Part shown: positions 1 through 8,876 of the stretch, one piece after another | How positions within the stretch are numbered: position 1 is the stretch's first letter | Layout of the letters: the number at the start of each line of letters is the position of its first letter | Source of the DNA: Salinicoccus luteus DSM 17002 | GTDB taxonomy: Bacteria; Bacillota; Bacilli; Staphylococcales; Salinicoccaceae | DNA: 64,000 bases | Direction: 5' to 3' | Assembly: GCF_000712035.1 (NCBI RefSeq) | Contig: NZ_KL544008.1 | Span: forward strand, 94,544-158,543 | Notes under the pieces: model-generated | Told to the model about the DNA's origin: nothing | Databases searched by the model: none | The model's input: only the letters and a program-made list of their open reading frames with translations | Position numbers and translations under genes: made by a program

Positions 1-2449
1 TGAAGTTCTTCCTGGTGCTCTTGGCTTCGGAGAGGTTGAAGAGCCTCAGATCCTCCGCCCGGACCCAGCCTTGTGGCTTGGCATCGTAGCCCTGGCGCAC
101 ACGGTAGAATACATGCCCACTATATTCCGCCTTTTGATCTACAAAGACTGTTCGATTCTTCAGAGGAGTAGCACTTACTGGCTTCATTTCAGAAAGTGAC
201 TCAAAGAAAACTATTTCGCCGTCGTCATTAATCCGTGCTGCATGAAGATCGTCTTTGTAAACCGGAGGAGTGGAAGTATCTATGGACTTGAGAGGTTCCA
301 TATCCGATAACTTGACCCATCCAGATATTCCATCAAACGAACCGTAAATGTAGTCAGTATTATCTATCCTCATTTTTTTAGAAGTATTGAATGTGGAACT
401 TTTATAGTTCGAAAGTCTTTCAACTTGTTTAGAAGTACCCCAAGGCACATCAAAGATATAACTTCTAAGATCTTTAACAGTGAAGGACTGTTTATAATTC
501 TCGGAATCTGTCCGTTCCAGACGCCTTAAATCGTTTTCATGAACCCAACCTACATATGCCTGTTCCAGATCACTTTGGACGAGATAGTAGTTATCATAGT
601 TGTATGTCGCTTTTCGAGTAACATAAAAGGTTTTGTTCAAATGTTTGGTAGCAGAGCTTGTTTTGACATCTGTCACACTTGCGTATAATCCCTTATTGGA
701 AGCTTGAATCCGTCCGACGTATTTTGCGTCAGATGTTGTGACAGGCATATTTACTTTCGGTGTCGTTTTCTTGTTGTAGAGGTCCATGTATTTCTCTTCG
801 ATTAGCTTCTCCACGTCTCTGTAAGTGTAGCCGAATTTGCTGAAGTACGTATAAGGGTCTACATGATTTGTACCTCCGAGATGGGTGGATACAGCGCTGT
901 GGGACCATAAAGTGCCCTTGGCATCCGCTTCAGCACTGTCGACAGGCAATTTGTACTTGTACAACAGGTTTGCGATGTAATCCGTATAATTGTTGATGGA
1001 TTTTGCGAAGTCATGTTTATTGTCATGACGGACCAGTTCTACATGCATGAACCTTGGATTGGCATTCGGCCCGGCACCCCATGCGAGATGATCAGTGTCC
1101 GCTACTTGGATGATATTATCCTTGTCGACAAAAGCATGGACAAAGGCATTGTTGTAATTTCTGCTCATCCAGTTGATTTCTCCATGGATTGTCGAGCTGC
1201 TGTTGGCCGTTTCATGAAGGACGACACCTTCAGGTTTGCCGATACCATTCCTATAGTTATACTTCGGCAGGCCGGCAATATGGTTGTAGGTGATGCGTGG
1301 GGCCTGGAAGTTGTTCTGTTTGATGTAGTCATTGATGTTCGTGACGGCTTGGGCGAGTGTCATTGGCTGAGCAGATGCTGTAGAAGCAAAGAACGATTTT
1401 GATTCATCCATTTCAATATCGTAGGTCTTGAGCATTGTAAGGAGTTCTTCCTCCATTGCCTTGTCCATGACGATGAGGTCCGCATCTTCTTTGAGAGCTT
1501 CTGCTTCTTTGGAAAGTGGTTCTTCTCCAGAATTTTCAAGTTCAGCGTCTGCCTCTGTTGATTCCTCATCAATCTCTTCACCTTCAGGGACAGATTCCTC
1601 AGAAGCATCGTTCTCAACGGTTTCTTCTGCTTCACCATCCTGGTTGTCGTCAGAAGTTTCATTACTGCTTTCGGTTTGATCCACCTGATTACCTGCAGAC
1701 TCATTTTCTTGAGGGGTTTCTTCGAGTTCAGCTTTTTCTGTTAAAATTTCCTCTTCCTGCTCTTCAGAAACATCTTCCTTGGAGGCTAGAGCGTCTGAGT
1801 CGCCGTCCATTTCTTTAGCGCTTTCTTCTAGAGTTTCTTCAGCCGTTAGTTCTGCATCTTCTGTATTTTTAGTGGTCTCTTCATCGTCTTTGACTGTTGT
1901 AGCATCTTCTATACTCTCTTCACTATCTTCAGTGACGGGTGACTCATCTGGACTCTCTTCCTGCTGTCCAGTGTGAGCTGTTGCTCCTTCTGAACCTATC
2001 TGAGTTTTTTCTTCAATAGATGCTTCTTCAGAAACCGGCTCTTCTTCTGGAGGGGGTGTCTCTTTCGATTCTCCAGGTGTCGTATCAGTTACTTCTGTCA
2101 AAGTCTTTTCACCCGTTGTTTCGTGAGTCTCTCTCTCTGTTGTGTCAGCGGTCTTCTGAACAGTTGGTTCTTCGAATGTGACTTCAGATTCTTCTTCGAT
2201 GGGAACCTCGACTGATTCTTCTTCAACGCTGGGAGCTTCATCTTTGATTGTGCTCTCAGCGGGCTCCACGTCTTTCGGATCTATGTATGGGGACTGCTCT
2301 TCCTGCGATTCTTCTGTATCCTGTGCTTCCATCTCGATGTGGGTTTTTGTTGCTTCTTTTGACATTTCTTCTGCTTCAGCATTCAAAGCGGTGCCAAATA
2401 GGGCGGTGGATATCAGTGTTGGAACAATCAGCCTATTTTTATATTTCAT
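1..2449 (-). CDS. Secreted N-acetylmuramoyl-L-alanine amidase with GW modules (Atl-like autolysin), partial
   Basis: Cleaves the amide bond between MurNAc and the stem peptide; secreted and wall-bound. The start ATG (2449-2447) lies five bases after AGGAGG. 816 codons are visible before the left edge truncates the gene. Residues 1-26 form a signal peptide ending LNAEA. Residues ~27-350 are a very Glu-rich linker. Residues ~380-540 are an Amidase_2 domain: VVLHETANSSS holds the first zinc His (~412), FVHAFVDKDNIIQ follows, and WSHSAVSTHL plus HVDPYTYF (~531) supply the later ligands. Three SH3_8/GW modules follow, with VGWVHENDL, SGWVKLSDM and QGWVRAEDL (Trp near 631, 709, 794), and a fourth begins at the edge. 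Order and domains match the amidase half of staphylococcal Atl. Whether a glucosaminidase domain follows cannot be seen. The plus-strand open frames opposite the acidic linker are shadows. Confidence 0.93.
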   Translation of the reverse strand, partial: MKYKNRLIVPTLISTALFGTALNAEAEEMSKEATKTHIEMEAQDTEESQEEQSPYIDPKDVEPAESTIKDEAPSVEEESVEVPIEEESEVTFEEPTVQKTADTTERETHETTGEKTLTEVTDTTPGESKETPPPEEEPVSEEASIEEKTQIGSEGATAHTGQQEESPDESPVTEDSEESIEDATTVKDDEETTKNTEDAELTAEETLEESAKEMDGDSDALASKEDVSEEQEEEILTEKAELEETPQENESAGNQVDQTESSNETSDDNQDGEAEETVENDASEESVPEGEEIDEESTEADAELENSGEEPLSKEAEALKEDADLIVMDKAMEEELLTMLKTYDIEMDESKSFFASTASAQPMTLAQAVTNINDYIKQNNFQAPRITYNHIAGLPKYNYRNGIGKPEGVVLHETANSSSTIHGEINWMSRNYNNAFVHAFVDKDNIIQVADTDHLAWGAGPNANPRFMHVELVRHDNKHDFAKSINNYTDYIANLLYKYKLPVDSAEADAKGTLWSHSAVSTHLGGTNHVDPYTYFSKFGYTYRDVEKLIEEKYMDLYNKKTTPKVNMPVTTSDAKYVGRIQASNKGLYASVTDVKTSSATKHLNKTFYVTRKATYNYDNYYLVQSDLEQAYVGWVHENDLRRLERTDSENYKQSFTVKDLRSYIFDVPWGTSKQVERLSNYKSSTFNTSKKMRIDNTDYIYGSFDGISGWVKLSDMEPLKSIDTSTPPVYKDDLHAARINDDGEIVFFESLSEMKPVSATPLKNRTVFVDQKAEYSGHVFYRVRQGYDAKPQGWVRAEDLRLFNLSEAKSTRKNF

Positions 2450-2639
2450 TTTTGCCTCCTAAAATGTTGTACAATAATTATATTAAATGATTTTCTTGTA
2501 ATTAGGTATAATATTTTCCAATATTTTAAAGATGTAATATAGATGTAATAAAGTGGGACGTATTTTGTCATGGGGTGACATCCATAACTGAAAAGATTAT
2601 AATTATACAGGTAGTTTTCAATCAGATTTTATAGATTTT

Positions 2640-2652
2640 AATATGATATAAT
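2640..2652 (+). promoter_or_regulatory. Probable extended -10 promoter of the 2.7-kb glycopolymer operon
   Basis: The 13-mer AATATGATATAAT contains TGN-TATAAT, an extended -10 box, 80 bases upstream of the permease ATG. No good -35 lies at the expected distance (only AT-rich sequence near 2624), which fits an extended -10 promoter. The same 13-mer occurs at 34315-34327 upstream of tarD. Confidence 0.45.
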
Positions 2653-2692
2653 CGTTTTTTGGATGAAGTGTGTTTTAAATATTTATTAATTT

Positions 2693-2709
2693 GACAGACC
2701 CAGTCTGTC
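2693..2709. promoter_or_regulatory. Inverted repeat GACAGAC-N3-GTCTGTC, possible operator
   Basis: Two perfect 7-base arms flank CCA, 22 bases before the permease start codon and downstream of the putative -10 box. It could be a repressor site or an mRNA hairpin near the ribosome binding site. TTGACA at 2691 overlaps the left arm but lacks a usable -10 at the right distance. Confidence 0.35.
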
Positions 2710-2731
2710 CTTATTGAATAGAGGCTTAACC

Positions 2732-3541
2732 ATGAAAAAGATTTTAGATATATTTAAGGAACAGTGGCAATATAGATATTTGATTTGGCAATTGAGCATC
2801 TATCAGATAAAAAGTCAATATGCGAACCATTATCTAGGTGTATTTTGGAATATACTCCAGCCTGCCATGCAAGTGCTGATTTACTATGTTGTGTTTGGCT
2901 TGGGATTGAGAGGAGACAGAGGAGACGTTGGAGATCTGCCTTTCATCGTTCACCTAATATCAGGCATATTCCCTTGGTTGTTCATTTCACAGGGAATAAA
3001 TTCAGCTTCCAATGCTATCCAGGCACAGTTGAACCTGGTAACAAAAATGAAATTCCCTTCAAGTACTTTGCTCTCAATGTCGTTGGTAAACGGCATTATA
3101 AACGTCTGCCTGACTACAGGTATTCTTTTTATTATAAGCATTTTTAATGGATATTCAGAACCATTGCATTACCTTGGGTTCATCTACTTCATATTTGCCA
3201 GTTATATGCTAATATTCGGGATTGCGCTTATCATGTCCTCCCTGATCATATTGGTCAGAGATATGAAAAATGTTTTGCAGAATGTGATTCGTATGTTCTT
3301 CTTCATGACACCCATATTCTGGTCATTGAATGAAGCGAATGAAATACTGCAGATACTCTCCAGTTTCAACCCTTTTGCATACCTCGTAATGAACTACAGG
3401 GCTGCAATGGTGCTTGATGACATAGCCATTTATGGCGATATCAGTGACCATTTATATTTCTGGGCTTTCACCATATTCGTATTATTTGTAGGAGTTCATA
3501 TACATTACCGATTCAGAAATAAGCTGGTGGATTATCTGTAA
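2732..3541 (+). CDS. ABC-2 type polysaccharide/teichoic acid exporter permease (TagG/Wzm-like)
   Basis: Integral membrane half of an ABC exporter that moves a lipid-linked glycopolymer across the membrane. 269 aa, close to family length. It starts MKKILDIFKEQWQYRYLIWQ, then YANHYLGVFWNILQPAMQVL, the typical amphipathic start and first helix of TagG/Wzm permeases, and has six hydrophobic segments. It resembles TarG at 32229-33050 (same length, NYLG/HYLG motif, both ending in VDYL/IDYL). ATG at 2732 is chosen over an in-frame TTG at 2714 because AGAGG is placed for the ATG. The matching ATPase is probably the gene at 6738, three genes downstream. It is the first gene of the locus. Confidence 0.9.
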   Translation: MKKILDIFKEQWQYRYLIWQLSIYQIKSQYANHYLGVFWNILQPAMQVLIYYVVFGLGLRGDRGDVGDLPFIVHLISGIFPWLFISQGINSASNAIQAQLNLVTKMKFPSSTLLSMSLVNGIINVCLTTGILFIISIFNGYSEPLHYLGFIYFIFASYMLIFGIALIMSSLIILVRDMKNVLQNVIRMFFFMTPIFWSLNEANEILQILSSFNPFAYLVMNYRAAMVLDDIAIYGDISDHLYFWAFTIFVLFVGVHIHYRFRNKLVDYL

Positions 3542-3578
3542 GTCTTAAAAATATATTTTCAAGAGGTATTAAACTAAT

Positions 3579-5420
3579 ATGAATCTTTCACACACTTTAT
3601 CGAAAGCATTTCTTATAGCACCACATGAAATAACAATCGATGGGTTTGAATATTTACCGCTGGACAAAGAGAGACACCTTCTAATATCAAACGATTACTC
3701 GTATACAAAAAAGGATATTGGGAGGAGTTCGATAATACTTCTCGGATATGCATATGATATAAGAAATGCCGCCACGACTACTGAACAAATACTTGAGACA
3801 GTGCTCATCTCTGGTGACGAAGAAAGGTATAGTCATCTGGATTTCTTGAATGGTCGCTATGTTCTGATCATAAACACCCCTGAGGGCCTTTTTCTCTATT
3901 CTGATGCTACGAGCCTGAAACCTGTTTTTTATAGTCGGAAGCTCAGGTGTGTATCGAGTCATGAATACATACTCAGACAACTTCTAAAACAGACAGGAGA
4001 AAAAATTGAACAGACTTCGCTATTCCGAAAAGGATTCATGGATCTTACAAATACAGAAGGAATCTATAAGTTGAGTCCTTCTGTGGAATTCGAATTTGAT
4101 TCGTTCAGTTCCAAAAGGATATTCCCAAGAAAAGAAAGAATTGAGATGAAAATTGACGACATTCTGAAGGAAATGAACGGGTATATCGAAGAAAGTAGAA
4201 AGTGGCTATTAACGCGGGAGAACCTCAAATTCAGTCTGACGGGAGGAGTGGATTCAAGAGTCAGTCTCGCCTTGTTGAGACCTCTTGTCCATAGAATGAA
4301 GTTTTTCACTTATTTAAAGCCGGACGAAGAACTCTCGACGAAGACACTTGATCGGGCATATAAAAATGACGAAGCAATTGTGAGATCAATGGTGTACAAC
4401 CTGAACCTGGATCATGAATTCTTCTATATTCGACTGAATCAGGCTGATCAGGAGTATTATGACATGATGAAGGAAACAGTCTCCTCCCTGCATTCCTATC
4501 CCTTGAGCAGATATTTGAATGATAATGACGCATACCATGGTGGACTTCACATAAAATCCACAGTGCAGTCTATTGGGAAATCTTCTTTTGACAGAAAGCT
4601 TTATAATGAAAATACGGTAGTAAATGCTCTTGAAGGAATAAGGAAGTGGGCACCAAAGCCATATAAGAAAGAGGAAAATAAGGAGGAGCTCGGCAAATGG
4701 CTTTCAAATTTCCTCCAGCGCATTGGAATGGAAGAGACATATGGTTATCATTTGTTGGATTTAATGTTTCTGGAGTCCCGGCTGGGTAATTTTCAAAGCA
4801 ATATCACCCAGGAGACGGACAATACATTGGAAGTTTTCAACTTGTTCAATAGTCGCAGGATGATTGAGCTTTTCCTTTCCCCTAGTCTGACGGAAAGGCA
4901 AAATCAATCGCTGGCGTTTGCAATTATTGATGAATACTGGCCTGTGCTCAATTTCTTCGGCATCAACACCCAGGAGACACTGCTGGAGAAATATGAAGCA
5001 TTGAAAAGTCGTCAAAAAGAAACTCCACAGGCAATTCAAAAAGAAAAGACGGATTTGAATGACGTTGATATACAATTTTCCAAAAACATAGCGCAGCATA
5101 CGGACGAATATGGATTGATGCTTGTACCGAAAGAATTACCGCTGACTCCTGGACTGGACTACAGGATTAAAGTCCATAATACAACAGAACAAGAGTTGAA
5201 AGTCACCTTTTCTACAAAGTACGACAAAGAGCAGGGTAGAGGAAGAGTGGAGCTTCTGTTCGAAGATGCGTCGAAGGACATTGTGGATCTTGCTGGAGGA
5301 TATGATGTCATTCTCCCTCCATATGGACATGCGACTGTTCAATATGACTTCAAGTCGGAAATGAATAAGCCTTCCTGGCAGAAGGCATCAAGACTCTATT
5401 TAAATATTGGAATGGTGTAG
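3579..5420 (+). CDS. Asparagine-synthetase-like protein with intact PP-loop
   Basis: Cytoplasmic protein of 613 aa. Residues ~1-190 resemble the class II glutamine amidotransferase fold (HLDFLNGRYVLII near 90; LFLYSDATSLKPVFYS), but residue 2 is Asn, so the Cys nucleophile for glutamine hydrolysis is missing. SLTGGVDSR at 219-227 is the ATP-binding PP-loop of the asparagine synthase C-terminal domain, which adenylates a carboxylate and forms an amide. Residues ~490-613 are an extra beta-rich domain ending PSWQKASRLYL. A shorter paralogue at 18072 shares the layout but has lost the loop. An AGAGGT site precedes the ATG. By context it may amidate or aminoacylate a sugar carboxylate; the substrate is unknown. 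Confidence 0.8.
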   Translation: MNLSHTLSKAFLIAPHEITIDGFEYLPLDKERHLLISNDYSYTKKDIGRSSIILLGYAYDIRNAATTTEQILETVLISGDEERYSHLDFLNGRYVLIINTPEGLFLYSDATSLKPVFYSRKLRCVSSHEYILRQLLKQTGEKIEQTSLFRKGFMDLTNTEGIYKLSPSVEFEFDSFSSKRIFPRKERIEMKIDDILKEMNGYIEESRKWLLTRENLKFSLTGGVDSRVSLALLRPLVHRMKFFTYLKPDEELSTKTLDRAYKNDEAIVRSMVYNLNLDHEFFYIRLNQADQEYYDMMKETVSSLHSYPLSRYLNDNDAYHGGLHIKSTVQSIGKSSFDRKLYNENTVVNALEGIRKWAPKPYKKEENKEELGKWLSNFLQRIGMEETYGYHLLDLMFLESRLGNFQSNITQETDNTLEVFNLFNSRRMIELFLSPSLTERQNQSLAFAIIDEYWPVLNFFGINTQETLLEKYEALKSRQKETPQAIQKEKTDLNDVDIQFSKNIAQHTDEYGLMLVPKELPLTPGLDYRIKVHNTTEQELKVTFSTKYDKEQGRGRVELLFEDASKDIVDLAGGYDVILPPYGHATVQYDFKSEMNKPSWQKASRLYLNIGMV

Positions 5421-5424
5421 ACAA

Positions 5425-6711
5425 ATGAAAAAAGTAACTATGTTCGTCTGGAACCACTTTACAAACGATGCGAGGGTAATGAGAGAAGGTCTGGCTCTAA
5501 GTGAAAATGGGCATGATGTAAATGTAATTGCCATAGAAAATAAAAAAGACCCAAGAGCTCGAGCATTTGAAAAGATAAACGAAAGATTCACTGTTCATCG
5601 CGTTCCGATGTACCCATGGCTATTGGAGGTCTATCAGAATCATAAGAAAGAATTCCTGTTCAGTGTTGCGGGCGTGAGCATGATAGTTGCCCCTGCACTT
5701 TTCTATAAGTCCTGGGTGCTTTTGTCTTCTTATTTCATTTTCCTTGTTGGGGGATACGCTGTAATAAAAGATCGGACCCTGAGGAGACATATGATCAGCT
5801 TCATAAGAGGAAGCAGAATGGTAATGAAAGGATATTCCCATAATGCTGATGTATACCATTCACATGATCTGAATACATTGGCTCAAGGGGCGATATGTGC
5901 AAAATTGCGCTTTAAACCTCGCAAACTGGTATATGATTCACACGAAGTACAAACGGATCGTACAGGGTATAAACCTGAAACAGCAGCTAAAGTGGAAGGG
6001 TTCCTGGTCAAGTTTGCAGATGAAACGATAGTGGAAAATCATACACGGGCAGGGAAGCATGAGTCTTTGTATGGATATTATCCTCGGACTTTGTACAACT
6101 ACTCAGAGCTTTATGATATTGAGAGTGAAGAAAAAGCGGACCTCCATCAGAGGCTTGGATTGAATCAGGATGAAAAGATTCTGCTCTATCAGGGAGGTCT
6201 GCAGGCGGGTAGAGGCCTGGAGCTGCTGATTGAAGCGATGGAGCAGATTGATGGGGGGACACTTGTGTTTCTTGGAGAAGGAAAGTTGAAACCCATACTG
6301 CAGAATATGGTAAAGGATAGGGGACTGGAAGAACGTGTTAAATTCCATCCGAAAGTCCCTTTGAATGAGTTGCCATCATATACCAGTAATGCCTATCTTG
6401 GCTTCCAGGTGCTGCAGAATACATGCTTCAATCACTACTCTGCATCATCAAACAAACTGTTCGAATATATCATGGCGCATGTTCCAGTCATAAGCAATGA
6501 TTTTCCCGAAATAGAAAAAGTGGTTGAAACAGAAAAAGTAGGCCTTTCAATCGATTCAAGCAGAACGGATGAAATTGCTCAGGCAGTAAATCGGCTGCTT
6601 AGGGATGAAGATTTGAGAAATGAACTGAGCGATAATTGCAGAAGAGCAAAGTACAGGTACAACTGGACCAATGAGAAAAAGAAACTCCTTGAAATTTATG
6701 AAGGATTATAA
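5425..6711 (+). CDS. GT4-family glycosyltransferase with internal membrane segment
   Basis: 428 aa, GT-B fold. The N-terminus MKKVTMFVWNHFTNDARVM is typical of group 1 transferases. Hydrophobic residues ~85-120 (FSVAGVSMIVAPALFYKSW...) suggest membrane attachment. VYHSHDLNTL and KLVYDSHEVQTDR follow. The C-terminal half has LLYQGGLQAGRGLELLIEA and SSNKLFEYIMAHVPVISND, the donor-binding E...E region. It overlaps the end of the upstream gene through an upstream TTG, but ATG 5425 is the more likely start. It lies between the asparagine-synthetase-like gene and the ABC ATPase gene and probably adds one sugar of the exported polymer. Confidence 0.85.
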   Translation: MKKVTMFVWNHFTNDARVMREGLALSENGHDVNVIAIENKKDPRARAFEKINERFTVHRVPMYPWLLEVYQNHKKEFLFSVAGVSMIVAPALFYKSWVLLSSYFIFLVGGYAVIKDRTLRRHMISFIRGSRMVMKGYSHNADVYHSHDLNTLAQGAICAKLRFKPRKLVYDSHEVQTDRTGYKPETAAKVEGFLVKFADETIVENHTRAGKHESLYGYYPRTLYNYSELYDIESEEKADLHQRLGLNQDEKILLYQGGLQAGRGLELLIEAMEQIDGGTLVFLGEGKLKPILQNMVKDRGLEERVKFHPKVPLNELPSYTSNAYLGFQVLQNTCFNHYSASSNKLFEYIMAHVPVISNDFPEIEKVVETEKVGLSIDSSRTDEIAQAVNRLLRDEDLRNELSDNCRRAKYRYNWTNEKKKLLEIYEGL

Positions 6712-6737
6712 GCCAAGAATGAAAGAAGGTCGAACAG

Positions 6738-7652
6738 ATGGGGTATAAAGTCAAGGTGGAGAATGTTTCCAAAGTGTACGACTTGAACCACAGCCGGAAG
6801 GATAAGCTTCTATCGCTATTTACTATGGGTCATTTCTATAAAGAGAAGCCGTACTATGCCTTGAGAGATATCAATTTCGAAGTCCAGTCGGGTGAATCAA
6901 TCGGCATCATCGGTTTGAACGGATCCGGGAAATCGACCCTTTCCGATTTGTTGGGGGAAGTGACTGTACCGACAACAGGGAAAATAAAGATCAATGGACG
7001 AAGCTCACTCATTGCGATTAGTGCCGGTTTGAACATGGATTTGACCGGAGAAGAGAATATCAGGATGAAATGCCTCATGCATGGCCTCAGCCAGCAACAG
7101 ATTGATGAGAGGTATAATGACATCGTAGATTTCAGTGAACTGGGTGAGTTCATCAAGCAGCCGATAAAATCGTATTCAAGCGGTATGAAATCAAGGCTTG
7201 GATTTTCCATAGCAATCCATACCGATCCGGATGTTCTGATTGTAGATGAAGCACTTTCAGTCGGAGACGAGACATTTTCTGATAAATGTATCGTTAAGAT
7301 GAAGGAATTCCAACAACAGGGAAAGACTATCTTTTTCGTCTCCCATTCGGGCAAACAGGTCTTGAAGATGTGTGATAAAGCTTTATGGATTCATTATGGA
7401 GAGGTACGTGATTACGGTGAGAGTAAGCCGATTGTGAAAGAGTATGTAAATTTCATTAAGAAATTTAATGACATGACAAAAAAAGAGCAGTTGGATTATA
7501 AGGGAAAGATGATTTCCCAGCAGCAGCGAAGAGGCGAAGAAACCATGCTTCGAAAGAAGCCGCGTTCCTTAACTGCCTATATTTCTCCAGTCGTTATTAC
7601 ACTATTATTTCTGCTCAGTATTTTGTTCCAAGGAAATATGATGCCTTTCTAA
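6738..7652 (+). CDS. ABC exporter ATPase, TagH-like, with C-terminal membrane helix
   Basis: Nucleotide-binding subunit partnering the permease at 2732. 304 aa. Walker A is GLNGSGKSTLSDLL (near residue 60), the signature is SYSSGMKSRLGFS, Walker B is VLIVDEALSVGDE, and the switch His is in FFVSHSG. After the ATPase core (~1-255) comes a basic stretch and one hydrophobic helix (AYISPVVITLLFLLSILFQG), where the protein ends. TarH at 30877 is 446 aa and continues into SH3-like modules instead. Two separate SH3/GW-like proteins in this locus (11657, 17024) could supply that function in trans (inference). A strong terminator follows immediately, so 2732-7652 looks like one operon. Confidence 0.9.
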   Translation: MGYKVKVENVSKVYDLNHSRKDKLLSLFTMGHFYKEKPYYALRDINFEVQSGESIGIIGLNGSGKSTLSDLLGEVTVPTTGKIKINGRSSLIAISAGLNMDLTGEENIRMKCLMHGLSQQQIDERYNDIVDFSELGEFIKQPIKSYSSGMKSRLGFSIAIHTDPDVLIVDEALSVGDETFSDKCIVKMKEFQQQGKTIFFVSHSGKQVLKMCDKALWIHYGEVRDYGESKPIVKEYVNFIKKFNDMTKKEQLDYKGKMISQQQRRGEETMLRKKPRSLTAYISPVVITLLFLLSILFQGNMMPF

Positions 7653-7653
7653 A

Positions 7654-7693
7654 GAAAAAGTGAGAATAACTTCGAAGTTATTCTCACTTTTTC
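7654..7693. terminator. Bidirectional rho-independent terminator
   Basis: A 40-base perfect palindrome centred on TTCGAA, with A-tract and T-tract ends on both strands. It sits between the convergent ATPase gene and the ATP-grasp gene. Its right end touches the ATP-grasp stop codon (7695-7693). Confidence 0.9.
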
Positions 7694-8733
7694 TATAAAT
7701 ATGGGAGGGTCAAAGCGTAAACGAAGTTATAGACAGGCACGTGGGCTGGGCCCTTATATGGGAAATGATGAAGCCTCAGGTTTGCTGCTGCATTAATTTC
7801 AAGTACATTTGGATATTTATCATCCAAAGAATCAATCATAATATCGACTCCAGCGGTGTTAAGATCGGGAATGGCTTCTACTGCCTTTTCAGCAAGGTTC
7901 TTAATCTCCACCCCAAGAAGGTCGCTCACTTCATATGGATCACCACCAATTGAAATGTTAGAAGTGTGATGAATGAATACATACTGTCCTTCTTCCGGTA
8001 TATCCTCAAGCTCAAAACCTGCACTTTTTATATTTCTGATGGCAGTATCATCAACTTTTATTAGACGCAACCGCTGATGCGGATTTTTTTTCTTCAATTT
8101 ATTTTTTTCTTCTATAAGTTCTGAGATGGAATGATGACCATCCCCCACTATATGTGCAGGTGCTCTTAGGATAGCTGAATTGAAGTTCCCTTCAATGACT
8201 AGAACCCTGACTTCTATGCCATTCAATTGGTCCTGTATAAGTATCTTGGGTTCCCGCTTATGATCCTTGCAGGCATTTACACAGTTGTTCCATGCATAGT
8301 CAAAACTTTCTTCATCAACATTCAGAGTGATTCCCTTTGCCCCGTTCAACATGGTGGGTTTGACGACTTTCGGGCCTTTGGAGATTTTGATATACTCCAG
8401 TGCTGCTTCATATTCCGTCTCATCAAATAACTTGGAAACTGTTGTAGCTACATTTTTCTGATTCAAAAAATCTTCAGACTTGAACTTGTTATTGCAGAGC
8501 TGTCTTGCCTGCTTGCTGTTCGTCGAAACATTCTGGCCATCAATATAACCAATATGATTTTTTCTATAGAAAAAATCAATTTTTTTTCCGTCTACCTTTG
8601 TGGTCATGTTCGGAAGGGTGGCAGCATAATATTCGGCAATTTGTCTGGTGCCGTCAAAACTTCGAAAGTAAGTGTTCACTTTTTGGTGTTCAAGATGATT
8701 TTTCAGAACGGACTTCAATAGCTCTTTATTCAT
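7693..8733 (-). CDS. ATP-grasp ligase, cyanophycin-synthetase/GshF-like
   Basis: 346 aa, cytoplasmic. ATP-grasp enzymes activate a carboxylate as acyl-phosphate and ligate an amine. VVKPTMLNGAKGITL (Lys125, glycine loop 131-135) is the nucleotide-binding hairpin. EVRVLVIEG (~173), IVGDGHHSISELIEEKN and AGVDIMIDSL match the cyanophycin synthetase/GshF ATP-grasp layout, and VLEINAAANLRLHHFP (Glu312, Asn314) carries the metal ligands. There is no Mur-ligase domain, so it is not a full cyanophycin synthetase. AGAGAGGT precedes the ATG. It is encoded opposite the surrounding glycopolymer genes and is related to the 718-aa protein at 22416. A plausible role is adding amino acids to a wall polymer or precursor; the substrate is unknown. 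Confidence 0.8.
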   Translation of the reverse strand: MNKELLKSVLKNHLEHQKVNTYFRSFDGTRQIAEYYAATLPNMTTKVDGKKIDFFYRKNHIGYIDGQNVSTNSKQARQLCNNKFKSEDFLNQKNVATTVSKLFDETEYEAALEYIKISKGPKVVKPTMLNGAKGITLNVDEESFDYAWNNCVNACKDHKREPKILIQDQLNGIEVRVLVIEGNFNSAILRAPAHIVGDGHHSISELIEEKNKLKKKNPHQRLRLIKVDDTAIRNIKSAGFELEDIPEEGQYVFIHHTSNISIGGDPYEVSDLLGVEIKNLAEKAVEAIPDLNTAGVDIMIDSLDDKYPNVLEINAAANLRLHHFPYKGPAHVPVYNFVYALTLPYL

Positions 8734-8876
8734 TACAGACCTCTCTTATAATGTATTAACTTTCAATTACGAACATTATATAATATGTTACTATAAACTT
8801 ACTTATGTTTAAATAATATTCTATGAAGCAGTTGTTTAAAAAGTTAAAGTGGAAGCCATATCGCGAGGGATAGATA

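Larger units (their letters stand above)
2450..2731. other. AT-rich divergent intergenic region
   Basis: This 282-base spacer separates the minus-strand amidase from the plus-strand ABC permease. It is strongly AT-rich and holds promoter-like sequence on both strands (AATATAAT just upstream of the amidase start when read on the minus strand; TGATATAAT on the plus strand). An inverted repeat sits next to the permease start. No coding frame is convincing. Confidence 0.6.

Noticed and set aside
1013-2490. Several plus-strand open frames with Ser-rich proteins opposite the autolysin
   Set aside because: They are reverse-strand shadows of the Glu-rich linker (GAA/TCT codons read as Ser/Phe repeats); the minus-strand frame has signal peptide, amidase and GW modules.
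2691-2720. TTGACA at 2691 as the -35 of the ABC permease promoter
   Set aside because: No acceptable -10 lies 16-18 bases downstream, and the leader would be too short; the extended -10 at 2644 is better.
7693-8733. Full cyanophycin synthetase or glutathione synthetase GshF
   Set aside because: Only the ATP-grasp part is present; the Mur-ligase-like or glutamate-cysteine ligase domains are absent.
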